Shown here: positions 36,309 to 49,403 of the stretch, piece by piece | Layout of the letters: every line of letters begins with the position of its first letter | Position numbering within the stretch: the stretch's first letter is position 1 | NCBI RefSeq assembly: GCF_021155765.1 | Contig: NC_060110.1 | Coordinates: forward strand, 13,786,001 to 13,850,000 | Direction: 5' to 3' | DNA length: 64,000 bases | Source of the DNA: Diprion similis | Taxonomy: Eukaryota > Arthropoda > Insecta > Hymenoptera > Diprionidae | Made by a program: the position numbers and the translations under genes | Notes under the pieces: model-generated | What the model saw: only the letters and a program-made list of their open reading frames with translations | What the model was told of the DNA's origin: nothing | The model's database searches: none

Positions 36309-39300
36309 GTCTATGCGTTTTCTTTTTTCTTTCACTTGCGAATGCGTCGGTGGAACGGATATGCATAAATAATTAAATACATCTTGTTTACACCGCCGCG
36401 CGCATTGCAAATGTGACGACCATCGTTTCCTCGAATTTTGGTCAACCAAAGTAATTACATGGTGATGCCAGAAATGAATATTCCTTTGTCTGATAAAAAC
36501 GATGTGTGGGCTAAAATCTGGATTATAGATACATAACGATAAGAGAAATATTTAACAATGTGTTACGAGCTAAAGAACTCGTCTATATAGAGTGATGAGG
36601 TTCAACGACGACTACCCTTTCAGTTTAAATTTAAGAAGTGCTATCTTGGAAAATGATGGACAGCGGATGGAATGTGCAGAAATATTTGACGTTGATTGGT
36701 AGAAGGATAAAAGGTTGGAAATTTGCGGTTCGTATAAAAGTATGTAAGATCGGAAACACGTATTCACAAGATCAAGAATTGCTCTTGAACGAATGTCATG
36801 TAGGCCAAGTTAAGAGAGCCAAGGAACACATAAGACGGAAATCGTTGATTTCATATATCTCAGACCGCAGTACCGGGTTTTACGGCTGTGACGAATGAGT
36901 CAGTCACGTGAGGAATGCCACCTGGTAATTTTCAGCGCGAACTTCCGAATTAAATGCTTATACTTCAAACCGATGATAGGTAGGTATAATTCTACGTGCT
37001 TGCGCAATGTAATATATAGTGCATTATTTCGCGAATGTAAATGTCCATCTAATGAAGTTAGTCATAAAGCTATAACAGTTTTATTGTTCACCTTTGACAT
37101 GTAATGCTAAATATAAGTTATCAACCCGCGCTTAACTGTATTGAAATCAATACCACCGCTTCATGTACATAAATTATGTTGAATATCGTAACAAGCTTTA
37201 AAGTAAAGGCAAAGAAAACCAACCCAGGAAAGTAAAGAAAAATATAGAAAATAAAAAAGACCCTTTCCTGATGATTGTTCTACCTGAAGCTCGTTCAATT
37301 CGATATTCATTTACCGACACACAAGTTTAATTGAATTGCAAATACCCACGTAAACAAATGTGCAGACATAATAACAAAGAGTAGCCAAGACCCACTTTCA
37401 ACGATTTCCTTTTAGTCGTAAACAAAGATTAATATTACAATAATCAAATTTCATTGGTGAGATTCATTGGTTCTCATAAAAAATGAACTGGTTTCACCTG
37501 CAAGTTCTCGAGAGTGGAAAAACAGGATAAAATTTTGTTTCCTCAATATTTACGAATCAATTACAAATTAACGCTTCGTTTTAATACTTTAGGTTTGAAA
37601 CGTTGTCAATCAAATATGTACCCTTGGATTTATCTTGAAGACGTACTACCACGATTTTAGAATTCCATGAGGTTGTAAGTCTCGTATCGTACGGTGCAAT
37701 AATCCACAGTGTACTTCAAATCAATGTAGGGTGATCACTTTCCTTAATTACGTTTTGAAACAAATTTACGTCCTAATTCAATAGCGTTTAACAGCCAACA
37801 TCGCCTCTTATTAATCAAAAAACGAAACGAAATGACGGTTAATAACACTAATAGATAAGATGAAGTTAACGATTAATTATCAGATAAATTATCTTTCTTA
37901 TTACATACACGATTCAACTCAAGTACATCAGTAGCAAAGGTCATAATTAATCTTTATTCACACCATCCCAGCATAAAAATAGCACTTCGCGAATAAGAAA
38001 AAAAAAAAAAAAAACACGCGATACCGTGTGACATGATGTATAGATTGCAATTTATGAGTACAAAAATAGACCGTTCGAGATACTACCGAAGAAAAAAATT
38101 TTAAAGTATGCAACGTGCAGTATAACGGCGCACCACCGAAGTAATTCGACGCAGCAGTCGCTTGGATAATTGGGGTGCACCACCTTCCGCAGGTGCCTGA
38201 GCCCTGGAGGCGTGTTTTTTCAGGACCACATAGCAGGCGAGACGAAAGCGAAGTACCGGAAAGGTAAAGCAGTGTAGAGTGTGTATGAGGCTGACAATCA
38301 GGCCTGGATTAAGGGGGCACGATACTAAGGCTAAACAACAAAAATAGTCGAATGTCGGCCTTGCTGGATGGTCTAACGGGTTAAATTTGAAAAGTGGTGA
38401 CAGAAATTATTCGACTAAGGTTGAGAAAAACATCGTTGTTCTAATATTTATCTTCTGGAATTAAGTTTGTATAAAATAGTATTATAGAGAGAAACACATT
38501 TTGAAAAATTGATTTTTGAAAATTAAAGAGGCGAATATTTCGAGGGCCTAAGGTTGTAGCCTTGTTAGTGTTACGGTTAATCGGAGCCTTCAGGCTGTCC
38601 AAACTCAACTGTAGAGTTCCGGAAGTGTAAATTGTCACGTGTGAATGAAGTTTCTAAACGACACCGAATACAAGCTGCCTCCTAATGGTCAAACCGTGCC
38701 ATTTTCATAGGAAGATTTAAAAAAACAGAAGGATTTTGGGCGGTTGTGAAAAATTATACGAGGTTCAATTACGAAACATTTTGCGAATTAAAAATATGCG
38801 CAATTCTGATATCGTTCGGTTCAAGGGCAAGAATGTAAAAAAAAATCCACTAAAGTTGGGAATACGTCAAATTTATTTCCTGGTAAATCGTTTATTGCTC
38901 ATTATACTATCGCTTGACATTTTAAACGCATTCACTCAAATTACGATATTACATTATACCGCAGCAGCACGAAGTACTTAAAATTCCCGACACGTCTCAC
39001 GTTATTTAACGACTACAAAGTTTTAAATAATTGGTTTGGATCCACAATGCATTGAAGACCTTGAATCGAAATGAAAATAAAAACCCCAACATAACGCGAT
39101 ATCCCGGGGAAGAGCGATTTTAATCATCTAATCAGCAGACTATAAAGCTGCAAGAGTTCATCAGCGGAAGATCACTTTGGGAGGAAGAAAACACTGTAAT
39201 ATAGTCTAAGTACATATACTACCCAATACAGCGGTTATAGTTTTATCTTATCGAGATATGGTAATTGGTTGACTTCCTTCTAAAAAAAAATTCAACCGGT

Positions 39301-42300
39301 TGATAAATAATGCACTGAGGATCATTGAGTCGGAGTCAATATATTCAATGGAATAAAAGAGCAGTGTCAGCATTATTCCGTTGCAACCAGTATGCATTGG
39401 TCTATTGTCAACGTAACACAATGGTTCGTTTTGCCCGCAATAATACAAAACAATAACCATTAGTGATAGACAATGAATACGATGATCTCAGCTATACGTG
39501 ACAGTCCCGTGGGAGAAAAATTTCAAGCTAAGTGGGTGCTCTGGTCGATGTCGATGTTGACTTATATATCTCAAAATATCGAAGTCCACGTGTCTCAAAC
39601 GCTAAGAAGATCCCAACAGCCCCGTTCTATGAACAATTCAAAAACAAAAAAAACACTCCAATACATTTCTGCCTCAAATGACAATGCATTGCAGTGCTTT
39701 TGTTCAGAATTGCGAATAGAATGGGACTGTTAATCCCAAAGTCACGGTGTAGATACGTGAATTTTGCTATTTGGTATAAGTCAGCGTCGGAATCCACGAG
39801 TGCATCGTTTAAAGCAGTAAAGTTCTACAGCGCCACAATAATGTGCGTCGCTATTCGAAGATGCATCCGTGTGCCGTTTGAAACCCGTTATGAGAAGCGA
39901 CAGCTTACCTTGATCACGAGTAAAAAAAAGTCTCCAGACGCTTGACCATACACCAACGAGTTTTTTTGGTTTTCACAAGATCACAGTAATTTTATTTTAT
40001 TGTACTTATTAACAATCCGAAAACTAAGTGGAACTATAAAACCGTAGTGCTGTATTATATACAAAAGAGAGCGGTGAAGGACGTGTTGCTGCTCTAGAGA
40101 GCAGCGAACAGCAACTGTTCGGACAGTCCTCGCGGTGACTTGGAAGTCCAACCACCTCCGTTTAACGTTGCATCGTACTTTTGCTTATGCCTAATTGCCC
40201 CTCCCACACCCATCGTTTACACCGTACAAAACGAGCGGAAAATCCACTCACAAGCTGTCTCCATTCGCTATACATAATTATACACACGTATAACATAGTC
40301 CGGCGGATATTCTCGTGTGACATAAGATTGACGCTCAAGTCCCTCTAAATAATAATAATCTGAGAATAATCTGAAAATGGTACGATACATGACAGAGTCT
40401 GATGAACTTGAAGGATAGACTGGATTGTCGTTATTCCTCGATCCTCGACCACATGCTAATGGGGTTTCACATTTCCGCATTGAGTTCCTGTAGTCATAGA
40501 AATAGACTAGCCGGGATGCAGACTCGCCTTGTAGACTAATTCGTCAATTGAACGTGCACAGACCGAACGGTCAAGTGGAGAAAGATGGGATGAAGTCACA
40601 CTCGCATTCATCGTGCAGTTCTGTATTCCATTCGACATGCAGTATACGTATCAGAATATTAAACGTGCAATCTTGACCAAAGTTATCGGGCCAACCTTGA
40701 GATTTTCTCAATCTCGCGGTCATCAACGAGCAGGGTTCCTTGAATTTTGAAGACTGATGTCTGAGTAACCAAACGATGTAACTTACCGACATTTTTATCC
40801 ACCAGCGAAATGTGTTTTCGATTCCAGCCAGACTCTAGGCGTCGCGTTGTTAATATACGAATGAAACCGCGTGAATAACACAAATGCATACAAGCAATAA
40901 TAATCAATGTCTTATTGTCGGCTTGATGATTACTGTTCTTTTATACGTCAACTCCGCTCCCCTTCGGTTGGAAAACAAACTAATATAATAAAAATCAGAG
41001 TGAATAGCCGACGTTGTTGAATAAAAACATAGTTGGAAATATTGTTGCTAATCTATCTTTGCAAAGACAAAGTACATGGTCAGAGCGATAAATAAAAATA
41101 AGGAAAAACGCATATGTACAAAACAAGGTAAGTACAAGACAGCGAAAATGAGCCAGCCGGAACGTAGGTACGATATGGGTCGTATTTTTCTAAACCTTCT
41201 ACACGGTTTACCGTTGACACGGAAAAGTGGGTGTCACTACACGTGCTTATCTGCTCTTCGGCTGAGATACAAGTAACGTATGAATATGCTTGCAGTTGAA
41301 CTTTCACCTCGAACTCCACAGATGAATACCACCAGAGCCCCGCGCTATCTTACCATATTCACCGAACCTTTTCTGTCGAGTCTCTTGACGAGCGCGACGC
41401 GAATGTGTTTTGTGTATCCTTGATGCCGTTGATTTTAAATTAACTAAACGTTTTATTTTCTTATCGTAGCATCTAGTTAAGTCGATATATTCACCCTTCA
41501 CTATAAAGCTCAAAGTCACTTTCAAAGAAACACTGTTAACAGAAGAATAGATTTTATCAATTTCTGTTTTCGCCCCTGGTTAGGATCGTCTTTGGCGATT
41601 ATTTCCGCAGATCGACGTATATTTTAATTAAACTGACGAATAAAAATTAAATTGAACTAGATAACAAAAAATGTAACGTTGTGCACCGTTGCAATATCCT
41701 CTCAACTGTCGAGCCGAAAGATTGTTGCGATTTTGACATTCAATCGAACACCTTTAATATGCATCATATACTCGCACTGTGCTAATCCATGGCCGATAAG
41801 ATACGACTTGATCGGTTACTGTCCAGTTTGTTCATGCTCTACTTCGAGTTGGAGAATTGACCGATCGACCCCGCCATTCACGGCGGATGTCGATGGGTTC
41901 CTCGATACGTAAGGTGACTACTGGTTTGTAAATTCTGATCCCTTATTGTTAATGGACAAAAAAAGGGTCAAACGACAAGCTGTATACCCACTTCCTTCTT
42001 ACAGCAAAAAGAGAATTCCTAATGAAAACCGAAGAAGGACAAGACTAATATCATACGATCATACTGCAGTCGCAAACAAGTTCTTGCGAATGTAATAAGA
42101 TTTGACCTTTTAATTCAGTGGTTTAAAGATAAATCGACGTGCTATACGTTGACGCGCTTCATCTTGGCCTCGTGTTCGTTATGATTGTGTTTCGTTTAAA
42201 TACGTAAGCACCGGACGAAGAAATTCAGTTGACTCGTTTATTTATAATCTGATATTGCAGCAACGGCAGAAGATAGGGTGATACGAGAAAGGACTCATGT

Positions 42301-45300
42301 CTCAGCTTTGGCGATTTCTTCGATTTTTAACTTCCGACCATTCATTTTCGCTTACGGAATTCAACCTTGATACACCTCCCAACTGACTTTGACCGCGTCG
42401 GCATGCAAAGTACTATATTCACAAGGTTCAAATTAGTATAAAGGAGTTTGGTGCAGGATATCTTGTATGTATCATATTCACGACTTATAAATTCACAGTT
42501 ATTTGCAGCAAGGAATACTCACGAAATTTATATGATATATTGTTCCTACAAATAAACTCAAGTCATTTTCCCGAAATCTTTCCCGAAATATACCTAAGCA
42601 GCAAGTGGAATGACTTTACAAACCGCTGTTTCAAGAACTTTGTTTCATTCTAGAGATGTTGTATGATGGGATTGTTATCAATGTTTCATGCAGTATACGT
42701 ATACGTTTGCACTTTCTATAAATTCTCATTTCGTTGGTTACTTATTTTGTAACTTGATCTTACGTGTCCAGAGCCTCCTTATCGTGAAACCTCTGCTTTA
42801 TGTAACACAATAATACCGCGTCATCAGTGATTCGGAGAACTCTCGTTCGGTGATCACCCCACGTACTATCAGAAGTGTCACTACGAGACCACTGATCCCC
42901 TACTTATTCAAAATTACCATTATCTACTCCAAAACAATTATCACCACTTGAATGACCACCTTTATTTTCAAAATAAACACCTCAGAGTCAAATACTTCCG
43001 AAATAATTACAAGTAGGTGAACTGTACCGTAAAAAGTTTAGCAAACTCAATCGGCGATCACAGGCTACGAAACGAAAATGTAGTCACTGTATATATGAAC
43101 TGCGGTTGATTCAATTTTTCATGTCTTCATTCCACGTCGCCATTGCAAAAACTACGTTCTTGCCGTTAAATGGAGATGGATCAAACAAGTTCGTTATGAC
43201 TGTACGATTGGAGGACGAGATATTTTTTCATTTTACCGCAGTGCAAGATATTGTGTAATCTATATAAGTTAATATTCTGATTGCGAAAATTCTGATTTGT
43301 GATAAAGTGCGAGATAAAATATCTGATTAGTCCCTCCTCGAACGCTGCAGTGGCTAATTATTATAACTTACAACTACTGGTTGGAATAACAGGATGTGTT
43401 ATGGTTTTTATTGGAATTTCTTGACATAATATCTCTCTGAATGGTTCTCATAAACAATAATTTCCGATTCAGATTATTTGTCGCTAATTAAATTTGTTGG
43501 AAATGTATGTCGAAATACCGGTTTGCAAACAAGTGAAAGTTGATCTCTTCTCTTCTTCTTCTCTTCTCTGCAAAGGCACATATACATAAGTATAACACTT
43601 AACGTATTTCCGTCTGTCTGTTCGGATGTTCTTTTCGGATAGCTACTACGTCTGGTCACGTTTTAGGCTATATTTCATTACAATCAGATCAATAGTTTTG
43701 AAGATATAAGGATATTTGTAAATCAAGTCAGGACAGAATAGCACACTTAATGCGAACGCTGTCTAAGCTAAACTAAACTATTCCTAATAGTTTTGGCACA
43801 ACAAGCATTTGAAAATATTAGCGGGTGGAGCCGCAACGGGCTGCTAGTATCGTATGAGATCCGGTAATATGTTGTATAAGATGGACTTGATCTTTATTCG
43901 CATGAAACTGATCAATAGACATCGAGTTTTGCGAGTATAAAGTTCAAGAACAGCAAGGATTGTAACCAATGATTCCACTCTTTTGGTGATGGCTATGCGT
44001 ACTAAGTTTCATCTTAAAACCGGTTGGTTTGCCATTGACTGCAGTTTTTTCCACGATCTCTTATTACCGAATCAATGATCGTTAGTCATTTATATTTTTC
44101 TTACAAGCTAAATGTGCTGTTTTACATATCAGAACATGTTGTTATTCAGAGAATGGGGGAACATTTTATCCCGACCCTAAGGTGAGTGAAATATTTTAAC
44201 ACCATAACCAATCACCTATAATCAAATGTGTTGCTGCAAAATTTAATTCCCTGCACAGTCTAACCGAAGATGCAAAGCTTTCTGTGCCAATCTGCAAAGA
44301 TGCGTCCGTATAATATTTACGTACGTGAGACATCGCCAATAGCCTATTAGTATATTGTATTTAATCGAAGCGATTCTTCGTACAAATTGCAATTAGTCGA
44401 GTAGTGAAGATGATATATTCGACGTCTGTTTTCTTGATAAACGGTTCATCTGACATGCAAGCGATTCATGTACAATTCTTTCTTCGCAGTATCAATCTTT
44501 GCATATATTCTTGCATATATCCTTCGAACTATGTTAATGGTATACGTGAGCAAGTCGCATCACTTCGCTTCAACCGCAGTATCATTACCGCTGTTTGGAA
44601 ATCATTAACTCATGTGTCACATAATGGTCAACAGAGCACCTATTCTGATTCGTGCACTTAACACTGCGAGTGATTATCTCGGACGAAATGAAAATTCCAA
44701 TTTCATTTAGCTTGTATGTATCTAAGGTGTACTGCAGAAGTGGATTGCCAATTCATTTCATGCTGATACCATATTAATCTTAAGATTTGTAAAACGATAC
44801 TTTCCATATCTCGGAAATCGTTACAAGGCCGACTATTTGTTCTCAAGGACAAATCGTCGCACAAATGAGATATACCCATGTATTATCCACTTACTTAGTA
44901 CGCAACGTGCAGCACGTTATGACTTCGTTTACATTGTTTACATAAAACGCAATATTTTTACCACATTCGGAATTTGATCGCGATATCGATGCACAACAAA
45001 CCTGCCCAGATCTAACTGCACTTAACCACGTTCAATTTCTGTTATTGAACTTACTAACTCGAATAAAAATTTCATTCACGTATCAAAGCAGCGTACTTTT
45101 ATACAACGCAGATCAATGCAACTACTTTGCCAATGCAGCTTGTGAACTATTTATCATAATATAGATTCGTCAATTGAACTATCAATGATCTGCGATCGGC
45201 AATGGTGGATATGTTTTGAATAAGATATTGCATCTAATGCGTATATATCAAACAGCAATGCGTGTTAATTTCTGATTTTCATGTTTTATTGCTACTTAAC

Positions 45301-46798
45301 GATCATTGATTACCTCATTATTGGTGGTAAAATCTGTACCGTAGTCGTTAAACAGTAGAATATTGACTTCTCGACTCTATCGCATAATTAAATAAATCGT
45401 ATGAAAACTATACAGCGAATTTAGATACACCGTCTAGATCTAAAGTATATCTTATCGGGAATTGCAAACATTAGACTGTATCAAAACAATTTACTATTTT
45501 TAATTCAAAATTCAAGACAAAAATATTGTTCGAAATGATGAAAAAACGTCGCTATCCCTATTTTGCAGAGTGTTCAATTCTCTAGAAAAATATGTTCCGG
45601 TCTTCTCAGTACACTAACGGGTTGATAAATTATAAAATTCCTAAGTTTAAATCAAATTTTTTCTATGTTTTTTAAATGAGAATAGAAAATCGCGATGAGG
45701 CACCTCTAAATATTGATATTAAGAGCTGAAACTTCGACAGCATCTTTTATTCGACTTGACTTTTGAAAAAAAAATAGTCAACTTTTTCTGGTACAGTCTA
45801 GTGTGCATATGAACACCTCAATTATTTCTACACTAAGCTAAAGGGCATCTGTTCAATTCCCTGAATGATAATTCCGAAATGATTTATATTATTCCATACT
45901 ATTAGAAAAAAAATCAATAATTTCGGTCTGACATTCTTCGCAAATAATACGTTCACCGAAGATATATAGCAGATATTGATAATTTAGTTCATCACGCGTT
46001 CTGTGGTACGGTTGCGTTTGTTTTTGCGCGATACGAATTCAATTATACCGAGGGAATTAAATAGCGAGTAAAGTACAGCACACGATGCATTATGTTATTA
46101 TTATGTACATGATTAACGTGAAATTGCAATTGAGATGCGACGACCAAACCTTATTACACCAAGGCTTATCATTAAACAACTCAACCGACGCCCTGCCGCG
46201 TTTCGATTATATCACTCAGTCGGTAAGTTTATTGCAGTGCAGCTAAAAAGTTTCACGGGTGATAACTTACCGACAGAGCAGACGTGGTGGTACTCCCTTA
46301 ACACTTGATGATCTGAAATTATTATAAACTTTATATTATATAAAATATAAAACTTCGTAATGAGACATCTTGAACAGCAATTAGCAACATCTTCAGGTGT
46401 TTTGCAACACTGATTTGTATTACAGCTAGACCAGTGTTTTGCACTGGTTTGCAACATGAATGTGTCCCAAACTTAGAGCATATACAAAAATCACCAAGTA
46501 CAGTCTGCTCATTTCTGCTTTATCATTAGGGTAACCAGGCTTACGGTGTTGTTGAGGTTAGGTTGGGTTGTGTATCCGCATTATGGACTAGTTAATTGTA
46601 CGTGAATGTAGGAAAAATACTCATTTAAATATTTCTGAGCACAAATTGACGCTCTTCAATATCTGCATTAATATTATAACGGTAATTAATAAGTAAAAAA
46701 TCGCCCAGCTCTATCACCAATCAGTCAAAATTTGATAATATACATTTATAGGTTATCTGTACACCGCTCCAAGTCGACATCTATTGATTCAAGTTTTG
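36309..46798. other. Intergenic spacer between SLC13-A and the proposed PIG-S first exon
   Basis: About 10.5 kb of AT-rich DNA. Open frames are short and without family resemblance. A poly(A) run sits near 38,001. Several minus-strand sequences look like good splice donors (for example at about 39,909, 40,788 and 46,267), and one could end a non-coding first exon of SLC13-A, but none can be chosen from sequence alone. Just upstream of 46,799 there should be a PIG-S promoter; no TATA box or initiator stands out. Confidence 0.45.
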
Positions 46799-46850
46799 AT
46801 GACAATGAGCGATAGTTCGGGGTCCGTAGGATACGATACGCCTTCAGATG
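46799..46850 (+). CDS. PIGS: Proposed first coding exon of PIG-S (17 codons)
   Basis: From ATG 46,799 (or the in-frame ATG at 46,805) 17 codons read MTMSDSSGSVGYDTPSD, then one base (G) and a strong donor G|GTAAGA. Its phase (1) fits the acceptor TGTAG|CATCG at 58,761, giving codon GCA and then SYRIYAS, a cytosolic lead-in immediately before the PIG-S N-terminal membrane segment. A short Ser/Asp-rich cytosolic start is normal for the family. The implied intron is 11.9 kb and contains all of SLC13-B on the other strand. The choice rests on phase and a good donor only; a different first exon closer to 58.7 kb, with the alternative acceptor at 58,770-58,771, remains possible. Confidence 0.45.
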
Positions 46851-46997
46851 GTAAGATCATGCGTCTCATTTTTACTCTGCTTGTGAAAATTACTTGCTCT
46901 TTAATTAATTACACAAGCATGAAACGTACCCTCAGCATCATTCGAAGTCGACTTAATGGCTCGATAGGCTTATTCTATTGCTCTACCAGTGATATTT

Positions 46998-47211
46998 AGA
47001 GCATATAAACGTGCAGGAAGCATCGATGCCGAAAAAGTATTTGAGTTAGAGAGAAACAAGGGCGTAGTAGGACTAGATTATCTCTCTTTGTATTATCTTT
47101 CTACAGGTGCATTAGATGAAGAAAGGATCTAGTATTTCTACTTCCCTCTCTACGCCGTTTACCACTTAGATGAAAGGGTATACCAGGCTTCCTCCATATC
47201 TATATGCTCTG
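46998..47211. repeat. Imperfect inverted repeat, possible MITE
   Basis: Ends AGAGCATATA...GGAAGC at 46,998 and GCTTCC...TATATGCTCT at 47,211 pair with mismatches. A second inner pair exists (GGCGTAGTAGG..CTAGAT against CTAGTA..CTCTACGCC). It lies just inside the proposed PIG-S intron 1. No coding content, and no clear target duplication. Confidence 0.45.
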
Positions 47212-47545
47212 AGCACTGACACTATATAACTGCAATGCCTGTATTTCTAATTACTAAATCACTGCTCAGATGGTGCCACTTGAATAAAATTGCAATGATT
47301 CTCCAGGTCACTCCAACATATTAGCACCGTTGTAGTTGTATTTAGAGCATGCAAATTTGATCGGATCAAATTAAACAAACTACTACAAAAACTATGGAAT
47401 AGAAGTATTATTTCAAACTCAGGCAACAGTTTACGGAGGTCCAAGTAATTCTTACCAATACTTTATGACTCGGAGGCCACTTCACACCGGTCACATGTTC
47501 ACATCGATAGCCATACTTTTCATAATACAGTGTTCAATTTTTTTT

Positions 47546-47772
47546 ATTCACAGTTGAGAAGGTTATCTTGCACTAAGAAGAAAAGTGTAACAAGTGAAAA
47601 AATCTAGTGCAAGATATTCTTCTTTTTAGTCTGCGTACCGAATTGTATATTATTACTGCAACATTTAATGAGATTAATGTAACATTACTCGTAGCCTTAA
47701 TCTGATAATATTAATAGCTGGTCAGGCGCAAGCCAAACTGACCTCACCCACTTTTCCTGTCAACTGTGAATT
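47546..47772. repeat. Nested hairpin repeat
   Basis: ATTCACAGTTGAGAAGG (47,546) pairs with CTTTTCCTGTCAACTGTGAAT (ending 47,772, slightly imperfect). Just inside, TTATCTTGCACTAAGAAG pairs with CTAGTGCAAGATATTCTTC at 47,604-47,622. The asymmetric spacing suggests a decayed inverted-repeat element. Confidence 0.45.
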
Positions 47773-49403
47773 CAAATACTTGCATTTCTTAGCAAACCAC
47801 TTATATTAGTATCGAGTACACTAGTGCTCTTGACTATTTCCTTAGACAGAAGTAGTTTTTTCCAGATGGTTGACATTTCTTCAATTTCATGATTTCTTGA
47901 ACCTTTATCAAATTAACTGTCAAAGAAATATTTATTTGGCCACATCAGAGACACTACTTTGTAATGATTCTTGCTAATGGAGGTTATTTGAACTGTTTCG
48001 TACGCTTTTTTTTTATTATGTTATTATCAAACATACTTAAAAAATCGATCAACTTGAGTAATACCTGCAAATTAGTCTGTATACTAGATTGTATCGCAGA
48101 TCATTCACTTGGATTTCACTTCATTTTTCCAGTCTGTATCTGTCTTCAATTGGAATAGTGGAAATCCTATTCTACAACTTTTCTCAACGTATTTAACTGA
48201 GTCAAGAAATTATTAGTAGGATATCAAAAACAATATTAAGTACCAACAAACGTCGTTGGTCTTTAAAATAATAACCAATTACATTCTCTCCTTAATATCA
48301 ATCCCTTTCTGTTCAGTTTATACGCAATAAATGATGATTGGTCATTGCTCCTTGGTATTTACAATTTATTGTAATCATTCAGTTCTTACAATCTTTTTAA
48401 ATCACGGTCTGGTAAAATTCAATACTTATTATGTTCATACGAGCTTCTTAAATTTATTTTATACCTGTTGCGACGAATACTAAAACCGTTATCTTTTAGT
48501 CAGACGAGTTTCAAAATGATGCCATTACACACGTAGTCGAACGTTCATCTTAAATTTTTTTCAACATTCAGTTACATCAACGTTAATAATTACATTGCAC
48601 GGCTTTTATACTGGAAACAGTTCGCAGTTTCATGGAACGTAGCATTTAGTCTTTCTAGTGCAGACAAAAATCTTGCGTATAGGTATATAATAATATACTA
48701 ATACTAATCCAGAGTTTAATACGTATAAAAGGTGATAAACGCTACATGTTTTTCAACCCGGTAGTATGTCTTATTTGGAAGTATAGAAATTCTTATTGCT
48801 AATTAGGTACATTGCGTCTACCAAAAAAACTTTCGCAACAGTAAATTCTATGTTTGCTTTAAGCTTTTTGGGTGCTTTGATGTTCCAACTTACTGCTCCC
48901 TTTTGGAACAGATGTATTTCAAATCTAATCCAGAGACCTGTCAGGACAAATTATTGTCCAATCAGGTATTGTATACCGTATTATCATGGGGTTCGACGCT
49001 TCATAGAGTAAAATAAAAATAATCTATTGTAAACATGCACTGCGAACCTTCTTACTACCGGAATTATATGTGTCATTCGTTACTGTAGTTGGATACTAGA
49101 TATTAAAATTGGAGCTATGGTTTTACTTACGAGGTGTTTCAAAATTCCGATTTGGATATATAAAGAAGGTAAACAAATTACGTGACTATCCAACTAAATC
49201 TCTGAGCCGTACACCTTGCTAATACAAAATTTTTATGAAATCGCAATGCAAAATATTCCAACTTGGTTTACTAAGTGTGTAGGACAGAATAATCGGGTAT
49301 TAACCCTTGTCAGAAAACTTGAATACTCACAATACTTTTGAGTCTTCTCAAGCTTTTCTGCATTTAAAAAAGTATTGTTCACTTCGTTCATTCTCGACGG
49401 CAG
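47773..49403. other. No gene seen; 3' flank of SLC13-B
   Basis: AT-rich sequence between the hairpin repeat and the SLC13-B stop codon. Open frames are short and unrecognised. On the minus strand a GTGAGT motif lies about 75 bp past the SLC13-B stop (about 49,331), which might be a 3' UTR splice donor. Confidence 0.4.

Noticed and set aside
36638..36898. Plus-strand 86-codon frame upstream of SLC13-A
   Set aside because: No recognisable domain, no splice partner and no neighbouring conserved sequence.
38150..38260. GC-richer stretch that might be a SINE or tRNA-derived repeat
   Set aside because: I could not fold a tRNA cloverleaf or find A/B boxes, a second copy or a target duplication.
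43540..43570. CTT-rich tract
   Set aside because: Simple low-complexity sequence without associated structure.
46555..46575. GGTTAGGTTGGG resembling the insect telomere repeat TTAGG
   Set aside because: Only about two imperfect repeats, far too short for interstitial telomeric DNA.
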